DNA from: Caballeronia arationis
GTDB taxonomy: Bacteria > Pseudomonadota > Gammaproteobacteria > Burkholderiales > Burkholderiaceae
Direction of reading: 5' to 3'
Length of the DNA stretch: 36,752 bases
Assembly (NCBI RefSeq): GCF_001544975.2
Contig: NZ_FCOG02000065.1
Location: 1 to 36,752 of the forward strand
In this document: piece by piece, positions 15,343-23,706 of the stretch
Layout: each line of letters begins with the position of its first letter
How positions within the stretch are numbered: the first letter of the stretch is position 1
The notes under the pieces: model-generated
What the model saw: only the letters and a program-made list of their open reading frames with translations
Told to the model about the DNA's origin: nothing
The model's database searches: none
Translations under genes and position numbers: made by a program

Positions 15343-16352
15343 GAAGCCTCCGTCGCGAGAAGCGGTTGTGGCGCCATCTCTTCCGGCTCCGGATGCCAGG
15401 ACGCGACGGACCGATTCGTATCGATATCACGCGTCGCGGGATACGCGCTCAGGCAATCGGCCTGCGCACGCGGACAACGCAGCGCGAAGCGGCATCCTTG
15501 CGCGATGCTGCCAGGCAGCGGCGGCTGCCCCGGGATCACCGTCAGCCGACGCTGCGCGCTGAAAAGACGCGGCACCGCGCCGAGCAGCCCCTTCGTATAG
15601 GGATGCCGAGGGCGCCCGAAGACTTGTTCGACCGGACCTTGCTCCACGATGCGTCCTGCATACATCACCGCGACGTCGTCGCAATAGCGGCGCACCAGAT
15701 GCAGGTCATGCGTGACGAGCACGATCGCCGTGCCGCGCTCGGCCTGCACTTCGCGCAGCAGATCGAGAATTTGCAGACGCACGGTGACGTCGAGAGCGGT
15801 AGTCGGCTCGTCCGCGATCAGCAGGCGCGGATTGCACGCGAGGTTCATTGCGATCGCCACGCGCTGACGCATGCCGCCGCTGAACTGATGCGGATAGCTG
15901 TTCAGGCGGCTTTCGGGCGCGGGAATGCGCACTTGCCGCAGCAGGTCGATCGCGCGCGCCTCGCGTACTTCGCGGCTTTTGATGCCGTCGCGATAGCGGA
16001 ACATTTCGGTGATCTGCCGTCCGATCGTCAGAAGCGGATTGAGCGAGGTCATCGGGTCCTGAAGGATCATGCCGATCTCGCGGCCGCGCAACGCATTCAG
16101 TTCGGCGGGCGTCCTGCCGCGCAGGTCGTGACCGTCGAACAGGATGCGGCCTCCGGTCACGCTCACGCCGCGCGGCGGCAAGCCCAAAAGCGAGAGGCAC
16201 GTTACGCTCTTGCCGGAGCCCGACTCACCGACGAGACCCAGCGTGCGGCCCGCGCGTACGGCAAAGCTCACGCCGTCCACGATACGTACTTGCTTGTCGG
16301 AAGACCGTGCTTCGACGACCAGATCATCGATTTCCAGCACCGGACGGTTCAT
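15339..16352 (-). CDS. Peptide-type ABC importer ATPase (DppD/OppD-like)
   Basis: A 337-residue ATPase subunit with Walker A GESGSGKSVTC, Q-loop ILQDPMTSLNP, signature FSGGMRQRVAIAM, Walker B LLIADEPTTALD and H-loop VTHDLHLV. The OppD-type C-terminal region follows: RHPYTKGLLGAVPR, then GQPPLPG and GCRFALRCPRAQADC with clustered cysteines. The start ATG 16352 (MNRPVLEIDDL) was chosen because it overlaps the preceding permease stop as ATGA. It pairs with the OppF-type subunit next to it to form the heterodimeric motor of the importer. Confidence 0.9.
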   Translation of the reverse strand: MNRPVLEIDDLVVEARSSDKQVRIVDGVSFAVRAGRTLGLVGESGSGKSVTCLSLLGLPPRGVSVTGGRILFDGHDLRGRTPAELNALRGREIGMILQDPMTSLNPLLTIGRQITEMFRYRDGIKSREVREARAIDLLRQVRIPAPESRLNSYPHQFSGGMRQRVAIAMNLACNPRLLIADEPTTALDVTVRLQILDLLREVQAERGTAIVLVTHDLHLVRRYCDDVAVMYAGRIVEQGPVEQVFGRPRHPYTKGLLGAVPRLFSAQRRLTVIPGQPPLPGSIAQGCRFALRCPRAQADCLSAYPATRDIDTNRSVASWHPEPEEMAPQPLLATEAS

Positions 16353-17197
16353 CGCCAATCTCCGTCGACGCCATCGCTGCGCTGCAAGAACTCGCCGATG
16401 CGATTGCTGCACAAAACGGTAGCGATGAGCACAAGACCCGGCAGTGCGGAGAGCCACCACGCGGTATCGAGATAATTGCGGCCTTCCGCGATCATGCCGC
16501 CCCACGAAGGATCGGGCGGTTGCACGCCTAGACCAACGAAGCTCAGCGCCGCTTCCATGAAAATCACAAGGCCGATGTCGAGCGTCAGCAGCACGACGAA
16601 GGTATTGCGCACGTTGGGCAACAGGTGGCGCAACGCGACGTATAGCGGCGACGCGCCCGCCAGCTTCGCGATCAGGATGAAGTCGCGCGCGCGCAGGCTG
16701 AGCGCCTCAGCGCGGATGATGCGCGCGAAGCGTCCCCAGTTCGCGAGCGTCACGACGATGACGATGTTCGTGATGCTCGGCCCGCAGATGCCGACGATCA
16801 GCATCGCGAGGAACACTGGCGGCAGCGCATACTGGGCATCGACGACGCGCATCAGCGTGGCATCGAAGCGTCCGCCGAGATACGCCGACAGGAGACCCGC
16901 CAGCGCGCCGAAGAAGCCCGCGAGCAGCACCGCGCAGAACGCGATCGAAAGGGATATGCGGCCGCCGAAGAGCGTGCGCGTGAAGACGTCGCGGCCCATC
17001 TGGTCCGTGCCGAACCAGTGGTGCCAGCCGGGCGCCTGGAATGTGGCCGAGAGATCGATCGCGTTGGGATCGACGCTCGATAGCCAGGGCGCGAACGCAG
17101 ACCCCGCGATTATCGCAGCGAGCACGCCGGACATGAACGTCACGCTCATGCGGGACCCGGTGTGCTCACCGTCGAAGGAAAGAAAGCGAACGCTCAT
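16349..17197 (-). CDS. Peptide-type ABC importer permease (DppC-like)
   Basis: A 282-residue inner-membrane permease. The N-terminal segment has one membrane helix (VTFMSGVLAAIIAGSAF), then the DppC hallmark HHWFGTDQMGRDVFTRTLFG, several further helices, and the cytoplasmic EAA-type loop EALSLRARDFILIAKLAGAS followed by LRHLLPN. The end WWLSALPGLVLIATVLCSN is typical of DppC. ATG 17197 overlaps the DppB stop as ATGA; longer upstream frames are shadows. It forms the channel with the DppB-type gene. Confidence 0.9.
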   Translation of the reverse strand: MSVRFLSFDGEHTGSRMSVTFMSGVLAAIIAGSAFAPWLSSVDPNAIDLSATFQAPGWHHWFGTDQMGRDVFTRTLFGGRISLSIAFCAVLLAGFFGALAGLLSAYLGGRFDATLMRVVDAQYALPPVFLAMLIVGICGPSITNIVIVVTLANWGRFARIIRAEALSLRARDFILIAKLAGASPLYVALRHLLPNVRNTFVVLLTLDIGLVIFMEAALSFVGLGVQPPDPSWGGMIAEGRNYLDTAWWLSALPGLVLIATVLCSNRIGEFLQRSDGVDGDWR

Positions 17198-18114
17198 GAG
17201 CGATACCGGATGCGCGGATCGATGAGCGCATAGAGCACATCGACGGCAAGATTGATCGAGACGAACAGCAGCACGGACACGATCACGGCCGCCTGCACGA
17301 CGGTAAAGTCGAGCGTGCTGATGGCCTCGACCATCAGGCTGCCGAAACCGGGCCACGAAAATACCGTTTCGATTGCCACTGCGCCGCCGATCAACACGCC
17401 GAACTGCGAAGCCGTGAATGCGACGATGGGCAGCGCCGCGTTCCTGAGCGCATGCGTGCCGATCACGACGCGCTCGGGCAGCCCCTTGATGCGCGCCATG
17501 CGAATGTAGTCGGCTTCGAGCACGGTTAGCATGTTCGCCCGAGTAAGGCGCGCGATGCCCGCCGCCGAATACCACGCAAGCGCGGTCACGGGCAGGATCA
17601 GATGCTTCCACGTGCCGTGCCCGCCAGTTGGCAGCCAGCCCCATTGCACGGAGAAAAGACGGATCAGCAGCAGCGCGACGAAAAACGGCGGCGCGGCCTG
17701 CCCCAGCACGGCGAAGAGCGACCCCGCGCGATCGATCCACGAACCGCGCCGCACCGCCGACGCAACGCCGAGCAGCAGCCCGACCACAAGCGCCAGCGTG
17801 AGTGAAATCCCCACGAGCATGAGGCTGGAACCCAATCGACCGAGCGCCATCGAAAGCGCAGGCGCGCCGAAGTGGAACGAGTTGCCCATGTCACCGTGCA
17901 GGATGCCGCCGAGGAAGCGCGCGTATTGCAGCGGTACGGGATCGGCGAGACCAAGCTGCTCGCGAAAGAGCTGACGGTCCGCCTCGGTCGCCTCGGGCGG
18001 CATCAGCAGATAGGCGGGATCGCCCACCATGCGCACCAGCACGAAGATCAGAACCGACATCAGCCAGACCGTGATCAGGGCCGAACCGAAGCGGCGCAGG
18101 ACATAAACGAGCAT
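17194..18114 (-). CDS. Peptide-type ABC importer permease (DppB-like)
   Basis: A 306-residue permease starting MLVYVLRRFGSALITVWLMS, as DppB proteins do. It has about six membrane helices, the periplasmic HGDMGNSFHF segment, and the EAA loop (LEADYIRMARIKGLPERVV, then HALRNAALP). The C-terminal IETVFSWPGFGSLMVEAIS is a strong family marker. The ATG lies three bases from the stop of the binding-protein gene, so the two are in one operon. The decayed DppB relic at 9203-9480 is a different sequence. Confidence 0.9.
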   Translation of the reverse strand: MLVYVLRRFGSALITVWLMSVLIFVLVRMVGDPAYLLMPPEATEADRQLFREQLGLADPVPLQYARFLGGILHGDMGNSFHFGAPALSMALGRLGSSLMLVGISLTLALVVGLLLGVASAVRRGSWIDRAGSLFAVLGQAAPPFFVALLLIRLFSVQWGWLPTGGHGTWKHLILPVTALAWYSAAGIARLTRANMLTVLEADYIRMARIKGLPERVVIGTHALRNAALPIVAFTASQFGVLIGGAVAIETVFSWPGFGSLMVEAISTLDFTVVQAAVIVSVLLFVSINLAVDVLYALIDPRIRYRS

Positions 18115-18117
18115 CGA

Positions 18118-19686
18118 TCAGTTCCCGGCGGCGTTCTGCTGCGCCCACTGGATGCTGCGGAAATTCAGGAACCCGCCGCCTTGCTGCGGCTGCCATTGCA
18201 GCGTCTTCTTCTTCGCGTACACGTAGGTGAACTCGGAGATGAAGAAGGCGGCGGCGTCGTCATGCAACTCGCGGCCGATCTGCTGGAAGACTTCGCCGCG
18301 CCTGGTCGTGTCGCTCACCTTGGAGACGTCGGCGAGCAGCGCATCGACCTTAGGGTTCGAATAGTCGGACCAACTTCCATTCGATGCGAACGCGCCGCTC
18401 ACCGGATGCACCGGGTCGTAAAGCGCATTCGTGAATTGGCTCAACGCAAGCGGCCCGGACGTATGCGTGTTGTTCAGGCGCTGGAAGGTCGCATAGGTCA
18501 GGCGATTGAGTTTGACCTTCACGCCGACTTGTCCCCAGTAGGCGGCGAGCGCCTCGGCCACGCCCTGCGGCATGTCGCCTTGAATGTTGAGCGTCGTCTC
18601 GAAGCCTTTCGGATAGCCCGCTTCCGCGAGCAGCGCCTTCGCCTTGGCGGGATCGTATGGGTATGGCTGGATCGTGCGGTCCGCGCCATACGGGTAATAG
18701 TTGGAGATCATCGTGCCGAGCGGTTCGCCCACGCCATACAGCACGCTCTTGATGATCGCCTTGGTGTCGATCGCATAACTCAGCGCCTGACGCACCTTGA
18801 TGTTGGAGAAGGGCGAGGCCTTGTCGTTCGTATAGACGCGCACGTAGAGCGGTGAAGCCACACGGCTTTCGATCACATCGAGTCCGGTTTCCTTCTTGAG
18901 CCGCTGATAGTCGGAGAAAGGCAACGCCACCGAGAGATCGACTTCACCGCGCAGCACCGCATTGACGCGGCTCGCGGGCTCGGTGATCGCGCGGAAGATC
19001 AGCGTCTTCACGCGCGCCTTCTCGCCCCAGTAGTCGTCGAAACGTTCGAGGACCAGTTCGCTTCCGCCCGGCGCGAGCGATTTGAACTTGTACGGTCCGA
19101 GCGAGATCGGTTTCTGCGCGAACGCATCCGGATTCGGCAGGCTCGCGAGATAGTCGGCGGGGACGATGTACAGATAGCCCGCGACCTTGTTCGCGAACGC
19201 GCCATCGGGCGTCTTCAGCTTGAATACGACGGTGAGGTCGTCGGGCGTCTCGATGGTATCGATGACCGGCGCGAAGAACGGCCGGCGCGTGCTCTTGCTG
19301 CGCGGATCGAGCACGTGATCGAGCGATGCCTTCACGTCGCGCGACGTGAGCGTCGCACCGTTGTGGAACTTCACGTTGGGACGCAGCTTGTAGGTGAACA
19401 CGCGCGCATCGTCGGATACCTTGACGCTCGTGGCGAGACGCGGCACGAGATTGCCCTTGGTGTCGAATCCGTAGAGCGTGTCGTAGATTTGCCAGCCGTA
19501 GCGCAGCGAATCGCCGCTCACGGCGACCAGCCCATCGAGGTTATAGAACTCCTTTTCGACGCCGATCACGACCGTGTCGCGATCGACTGCGGGAGCCGTG
19601 CTCGCCGCGAGTGAAGGGCCGATGAAAGCGCCGGACAAAGCGGCGGACAAAACCAGTCCGCGAAGGACTGACGAAAGCGTGCGCAT
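18118..19686 (-). CDS. Periplasmic substrate-binding protein of the peptide-type importer (SBP family 5)
   Basis: A 522-residue extracellular solute-binding protein of the DppA/OppA/GsiB family. A Sec signal peptide (about residues 1-27, ending SLAAS) is followed by FVKKF-like family features: SGDSLRYGWQIYDTLYGFD, LRPNVKFHNGATLTSRDVK, GPYKFKSLAPGG, IKVRQALSYAIDTKAI and YPYDPAKAKALLAEAGYPKG. It is the first gene of block A, with a 259-base upstream region shared with the divergent gene at 19946. The ligand is unknown: the family binds peptides, glutathione, nickel chelates or opines. The operon's enzymes make an organosulfur ligand the best guess. Confidence 0.9.
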   Translation of the reverse strand: MRTLSSVLRGLVLSAALSGAFIGPSLAASTAPAVDRDTVVIGVEKEFYNLDGLVAVSGDSLRYGWQIYDTLYGFDTKGNLVPRLATSVKVSDDARVFTYKLRPNVKFHNGATLTSRDVKASLDHVLDPRSKSTRRPFFAPVIDTIETPDDLTVVFKLKTPDGAFANKVAGYLYIVPADYLASLPNPDAFAQKPISLGPYKFKSLAPGGSELVLERFDDYWGEKARVKTLIFRAITEPASRVNAVLRGEVDLSVALPFSDYQRLKKETGLDVIESRVASPLYVRVYTNDKASPFSNIKVRQALSYAIDTKAIIKSVLYGVGEPLGTMISNYYPYGADRTIQPYPYDPAKAKALLAEAGYPKGFETTLNIQGDMPQGVAEALAAYWGQVGVKVKLNRLTYATFQRLNNTHTSGPLALSQFTNALYDPVHPVSGAFASNGSWSDYSNPKVDALLADVSKVSDTTRRGEVFQQIGRELHDDAAAFFISEFTYVYAKKKTLQWQPQQGGGFLNFRSIQWAQQNAAGN

Positions 19687-19945
19687 GGATGGGTCGAAGT
19701 GCTGGGCGAGACAGACATCGGCTCGCCGGAGGATGGTTGAACTTGATCCGTCATGATGAACCGATCCCTGGTCGATTCGAAACGACTTAATCGCATATCG
19801 ATATCGGAGGGGCGCTCAGGACCTTTGTAGCAGATGTCATTTGGTCGTCGACCTCACGCTTCGTGAAATTCGAAAGCACGAATCGTTCGTTTGCGATGGG
19901 CGGTGCGCGATCGATACTTGATGGTCCTTTTTCTGGAAGCCTTTC
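19687..19945. promoter_or_regulatory. Divergent promoter region between block A and the FAD-binding oxidoreductase gene
   Basis: This 259-base gap separates two divergently transcribed genes and must carry both promoters. It contains a dyad TTCGTG-N11-CACGAA (19860-19865 and 19877-19882) and a 10-base palindrome ATATCGATAT (19795-19804). The N11 spacing suits a LysR-type regulator site, and CysB-family regulators are of this type, but no clear CysB consensus was seen. The plus-strand gene has a good ribosome binding site, TGGAAG, seven bases before its ATG. No -35/-10 pair is certain. Confidence 0.4.
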
Positions 19946-21397
19946 ATGACACGACCGCTTCATCACGACGACCACGCGCGCGAAACGCTGCGCCTCATCG
20001 GCCCCGATCCAGAGGACTGGGTGATCGGCCGTCCTGGCATCGATCACAACGTCCTGATCGTCGGCGGCGGGCAGACCGGTTCGGCGTTTGCGTTCGGACT
20101 GCGGCGCGCGGGCATCGGCCGCGTGAGCGTGATCGATGCCGCGTCCGACGAAACGCGCGCAGGAAGCTGGACGACGTATGCAAGGATGAACTTGCTGCGC
20201 ACGCCGAAGTCGCTCGCCGGGCCGGAAGCGGGCTTGCCCGGACTGAGCTTTCAGGCATGGCACGAAGCGCGTTTCGGCGAGGCGTCGTATGCGGACATCG
20301 AGCGCATCGGACGTGCGCAATGGGCCGAGTATCTCGCGTGGTACCGGCACTTTCTCGGCATACCGATTCGATACGGCACGACGCTCACACTGATCGAACC
20401 GAAGGGCACGCACTTCGCGCTGCATCTGACGATACGCACGGCAAAGGGCGTCGAGCATCGCGTGGAGACCGCGCGCAAGATCATCCTCGGCAATGGATTC
20501 GCGGGCAACGGCAAGCCAAACATCGTGCCGCCGCTTACGTCATTGCCTTCCTCGCATCTTGCCCACACGTCCGATGCGATCGATTTCGCGTCGCTGTCCG
20601 GCAAGTCGGTGGCCGTGATTGGTGGTGCGGCCTCAGCGTTCGATGCCGCTGCGACGGCGCTCGAAGCAGGCGCTGCCGACGTGCATCTGTTCGTGCGACG
20701 CGCCGAGCTGCCCGCGGTGCCGGTGAGCCGCGCGCGTGCTTATCCGGGCGCGTACGACAACTATCCCGCGCTGCCCGATGCGGTGCGCTGGCGGCAGGCG
20801 TTGCGCTTCCGGCGCGCGGGTTCGACGGCGCCCGCCGATGCCGTGCAGCGCGTGACGCGGTTTTCCAACTTTCATCTGCATCTCGGCGCGCCGTGGCATG
20901 ACGCCGCCGTCGTCGACGGTAGCGTTCGAGCGCGCGCAGGAGACACGTCGTTCGACTTCGATTTCGTGATTGCGGGCACAGGCTACGCCGTCGATCTCCA
21001 TGCGCGGCCCGAACTCGCGCAAATCGCCGATCATGTGCTGCTATGGCGAGACCGCTACGTCCCGGCCTCCGATGAACGCGACGATGCGCTCGGCGCGCAT
21101 CCTTATCTCGGCGACGCGCTCGAATATCTGGAAAAGTCTCCGGGCGCGGCGCCGTTTCTGAAGCACGTGCACGACTTCAACCCGGCCGGCTTCGTGAGCC
21201 GTGGCGTGCCCGTCGGCGACGTGCCGTGCATGAAGCGCGACATTCCCGCCGTGATCCGTCGGATCAGCCAGGACCTGTTCCTCGAAGATCTCGATGCACA
21301 AGAGGCGCGCATGAATTCCGGCGTTCCAGCAGATTTCGACACGGCGCAATACGAACATCGAGTTTATCGCGAGACCGACGTCGAATCGGCGGGCTGA
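19946..21397 (+). CDS. FAD/NAD(P)-binding oxidoreductase (flavin-containing monooxygenase-like)
   Basis: A 483-residue protein with two Rossmann folds. The first has VLIVGGGQTGSAFAFGL (about residues 36-52) for FAD. The second has VAVIGGAASAFDAAATAL (about residues 218-235) for NAD(P). The late AGTGYAVDL resembles the ATG-type motif of flavin-containing monooxygenases and related reductases. ATG 19946 follows a TGGAAG ribosome binding site. It is transcribed alone, divergently from block A and convergently with the FMN reductase gene. An N- or S-oxygenating or a dehydrogenase role is possible; the island suggests sulfur oxidation but the sequence does not prove it. Confidence 0.75.
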   Translation: MTRPLHHDDHARETLRLIGPDPEDWVIGRPGIDHNVLIVGGGQTGSAFAFGLRRAGIGRVSVIDAASDETRAGSWTTYARMNLLRTPKSLAGPEAGLPGLSFQAWHEARFGEASYADIERIGRAQWAEYLAWYRHFLGIPIRYGTTLTLIEPKGTHFALHLTIRTAKGVEHRVETARKIILGNGFAGNGKPNIVPPLTSLPSSHLAHTSDAIDFASLSGKSVAVIGGAASAFDAAATALEAGAADVHLFVRRAELPAVPVSRARAYPGAYDNYPALPDAVRWRQALRFRRAGSTAPADAVQRVTRFSNFHLHLGAPWHDAAVVDGSVRARAGDTSFDFDFVIAGTGYAVDLHARPELAQIADHVLLWRDRYVPASDERDDALGAHPYLGDALEYLEKSPGAAPFLKHVHDFNPAGFVSRGVPVGDVPCMKRDIPAVIRRISQDLFLEDLDAQEARMNSGVPADFDTAQYEHRVYRETDVESAG

Positions 21398-21409
21398 CTA
21401 ACAAGTCAG
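21394..21409. terminator. Short hairpin spanning both convergent stop codons
   Basis: CTGACT-AACA-AGTCAG forms a 6-bp stem with a 4-base loop. The stop TGA of the plus-strand gene (21395-21397) and the stop TGA of the minus-strand gene (21406-21408 on the other strand) lie in its two arms. The two genes are only eight bases apart. The stem is short and lacks a long T-run, so terminator activity is uncertain. Confidence 0.3.
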
Positions 21410-22044
21410 TTCTGCGCAACCGCCACGCGCGGTTGCGCTTCGTGATATGCATCCGTACGGTTCGCGCCGAACGCGAGCGCAAAGCTCGCCGCCTGCCGGC
21501 CCACGGTGTAAAGCTGCTCGGCGACCTTCGGGTCCGAACACGTATCGGGCGTTTCGAAGCGTGTTTCGAGCGTATTGACCGCGGCCCCAAAGGGCGTCGG
21601 CCAGCCGCGCAGCGCATGCACGATCGAGCGCAGCGACGTGAGCACCGTGCCCGCCGCCTGCCAGCCATACGCGGTCACGATGCTGCCGACTGCTCGGCCA
21701 TCGAGATAAGGGCGCTCGTCGAGCCGAAGTTCTTCGAGCGTGTCGAGCGCGTTCTTCACCAGCCCCGAGATGCCGCCGTGATACCCGGGCGACGCGACGA
21801 TGAGCGCGTCCGCACTGCGCACGGCTTCGATGAGCTCGCGCTGCTCGTCGGTCAAGTGGCCCGTTTCAGGTGCGTAGTGCGGCAAGCTGTAGAGGAATGC
21901 GCCGCCGAACAATTGCACGCGCGCGCCGCTTTCCCGAGCGCCTTTCAATGCGAAAGCGAGCGCGCGCTCGGTGGATGACGCAGGTCGCGTCGTGCCGCCG
22001 ATACCTACGACCAGCGGCCTCTGCGATGAAGGGGTTCGAGACAA
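21406..22044 (-). CDS. NAD(P)H-dependent FMN reductase (MsuE/SsuE-like)
   Basis: About 212 residues with the flavodoxin-like fold of NADPH-dependent FMN reductases. VVGIGGTTRPASSTERAL is the phosphate-binding loop for FMN, and ASPGYHGGISGLVKNALDTL is the family's second signature. It should supply FMNH2 to the two-component monooxygenases of this island and is the only such reductase in the window. No ATG is well placed. A TTG at 22044 has TGGAG eight bases upstream and is preferred; GTG 22053 is the alternative, and an ATG at 22149 would add about 35 low-complexity residues. It lies downstream of a DszC-like gene on the same strand with a 182-base gap, so they may be co-transcribed. Confidence 0.85.
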   Translation of the reverse strand: MSRTPSSQRPLVVGIGGTTRPASSTERALAFALKGARESGARVQLFGGAFLYSLPHYAPETGHLTDEQRELIEAVRSADALIVASPGYHGGISGLVKNALDTLEELRLDERPYLDGRAVGSIVTAYGWQAAGTVLTSLRSIVHALRGWPTPFGAAVNTLETRFETPDTCSDPKVAEQLYTVGRQAASFALAFGANRTDAYHEAQPRVAVAQN

Positions 22045-22226
22045 GATGAACACTCCAGGGATTTGAAAGAGGGAACTGCGGCGCGCCCGTTCTGCGCTCG
22101 GCGTTAAGGAAGAACATGCTACCGAGCAAGAGCGCCCACGGGAAAGCACGAATTGCGCTAAGGATATGAGGGATATGGCCGAAGCGCGTGAAGCGCGGCT
22201 CGCATCACGCGCCGGGAAGCAGGCTT

Positions 22227-23462
22227 TCAGAAAAACGCGTCCTTCGGTAAAGGCGTTCCGTGCAGCGCATGTTCGCCGAGCACGCGCGCCTTGTACGCGA
22301 CCGGATTATGCGAGGCGATCGTGCGGATGTTGCGCCAGTGCCGGTCGAGCGCCGCGCTTTGCTTGCCCGCCGATGCGCCGCCCACGTCGAAGAGCCGCGT
22401 CGCGGCATCGAGTGCGAGTTCGTCGATCAGCACCTTCGAGCGCGCCGCATTCAATGCCGCTTCGAGAAAGAGCGCCTCGTCGGGCGTGCCGGCAAGCGCG
22501 GAATCGTAGGCGCGGCCCAACGCATCGGCGGCACGCAGCACGCTCGATTCCGCGACGTAGGCCGCGCTGTCGAGGCGCCCGACGATCTGCTGCAACAGCG
22601 GGTCGTCGGCCGGGCGGGCGTTGACCGCGTGGTAATAGTTGCGATCGCGACGCTTGAGCAGCGCCACGGCGTCTTTCACCACTCGGCGCAAGATGCCCGC
22701 GATGATCGTCGTCAGCCACAGTTGCGAGAAAGTGGCCTGCCACGGGACCTTGAACTCGTCGTCGATATAGAGCACGTCGTCGCGCGACACCTCGACGTGG
22801 TCGTAGACGGTCGTACCGCTCGCCGTCAGGCGCTGGCCGATGCCGTCCCAGTCGTCGCGCACGTCCACGCCTTTTTGCCCCACTGCGACGCGCGCCGCGA
22901 CGAATCGTCCGTCCTGCGTCTTCGCGTTGACGACAATGTAGTCCGCGTAGAGGTTGCCCGTGCTGTAGTACTTGACGCCGTCGAGCACGAAGCCGTCGCC
23001 TTGGGGGGCGAGCGAAGTGGCGCCATCTCCGTCCCCGATGTTCTGCTTGCCGAGTTCGCTTGCGCCGAGGCCGTATAGCGCGCCTTTCTTGACGGAGTCG
23101 AGCCAGCGCGAGTAGGGGGCTTGATTCGGCGTGCGCAGCGCGCGCTCCACGAAGGCAAAGTGGTTGCGCAGGATGTGCGGAATATTCGAGTCGGCTTGTG
23201 CGAGATCGAACACGAGCTCGAAGAGCTGCGGCAACGTGGCACCGCCTCCGCCTTCCTCCACAGGCAGGCGATACACGCCGAGACGCGCCTCGCGCACGAG
23301 CGCGATCGCGTCGCGAGTTTCCGCGTCGCCGTTCGCACGCGCGTGCGCGCCTTCTTCGATTGCCGCAACGAGTTCGCGGAGAGCCGTTGAAGCAGGCCTG
23401 ACGGCCTGAGCATGTTCGCCACGTCCGCGACCGGCAGACAGGTTCGATTCGATATGTCCCAT
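22227..23462 (-). CDS. Acyl-CoA-dehydrogenase-fold flavin monooxygenase (DszC/SfnB-like)
   Basis: A 411-residue protein with LPVEEGGGGATLPQLFELVF, the beta-domain segment GVKYYSTGNLYADYIVVNAK, DDWDGIGQRLTASGTTVYD and the C-terminal RHWRNIRTIASHNPVAYKA. These are the same DszC-type markers as in the gene at 9503. It points toward the FMN reductase gene, a likely reductase partner, and shares a 244-base divergent promoter region with the SsuCBA-type importer. The arrangement suggests that imported sulfonate-like or sulfide compounds are oxygenated by this enzyme. Substrate unknown. Confidence 0.85.
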   Translation of the reverse strand: MGHIESNLSAGRGRGEHAQAVRPASTALRELVAAIEEGAHARANGDAETRDAIALVREARLGVYRLPVEEGGGGATLPQLFELVFDLAQADSNIPHILRNHFAFVERALRTPNQAPYSRWLDSVKKGALYGLGASELGKQNIGDGDGATSLAPQGDGFVLDGVKYYSTGNLYADYIVVNAKTQDGRFVAARVAVGQKGVDVRDDWDGIGQRLTASGTTVYDHVEVSRDDVLYIDDEFKVPWQATFSQLWLTTIIAGILRRVVKDAVALLKRRDRNYYHAVNARPADDPLLQQIVGRLDSAAYVAESSVLRAADALGRAYDSALAGTPDEALFLEAALNAARSKVLIDELALDAATRLFDVGGASAGKQSAALDRHWRNIRTIASHNPVAYKARVLGEHALHGTPLPKDAFF

Positions 23463-23706
23463 TTACGCTCGGTTGTCCAGTTGTTGATCGGTGCACCGCA
23501 ATCTGCACACACTATTCAAGCCGCCTTGATTCGCCAACCAAGTGAATCTGATAAGCAATGCAACGCATAACGGTTTTCGCTATCGATTTCATTCGATCGG
23601 GATTTCAAATCACGCTGGCAGCGCTTAGCATCTGGAGAACCGTTTGTTGGAGGCCCAGGCGCGCGACCGTACCATCGTTCGTTCCACTCATCCTCGACGA
23701 ACGCCC
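23463..23706. promoter_or_regulatory. Divergent promoter region between the DszC-like gene and the sulfonate-type importer
   Basis: The 244 bases are AT-richer than their flanks and must serve both directions. A dyad GATTC-N11-GAATC is present (23528-23532 and 23544-23548), with the spacing typical of LysR-type sites. The AT-rich segment CTGATAAGCAATGCAACGCA follows at 23547-23566. A sigma-54 promoter (GG-N10-GC) was looked for; CTGGCAGCGCTTAGCAT near 23610 has spacing one base too short. Which regulator acts here is not known. Confidence 0.4.

Noticed and set aside
16349..17740. Extension of the DppC-type permease to a 463-residue protein
   Set aside because: The extra N-terminal text is a shadow of the DppB-type gene on the same strand. 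The family start and the ATGA overlap both place the start at 17197.
23600..23630. Possible sigma-54 promoter CTGGCAGCGCTTAGCAT before the sulfonate-type importer
   Set aside because: The GG-to-GC distance is one base shorter than the strict sigma-54 spacing and the -12 part lacks TTGC.
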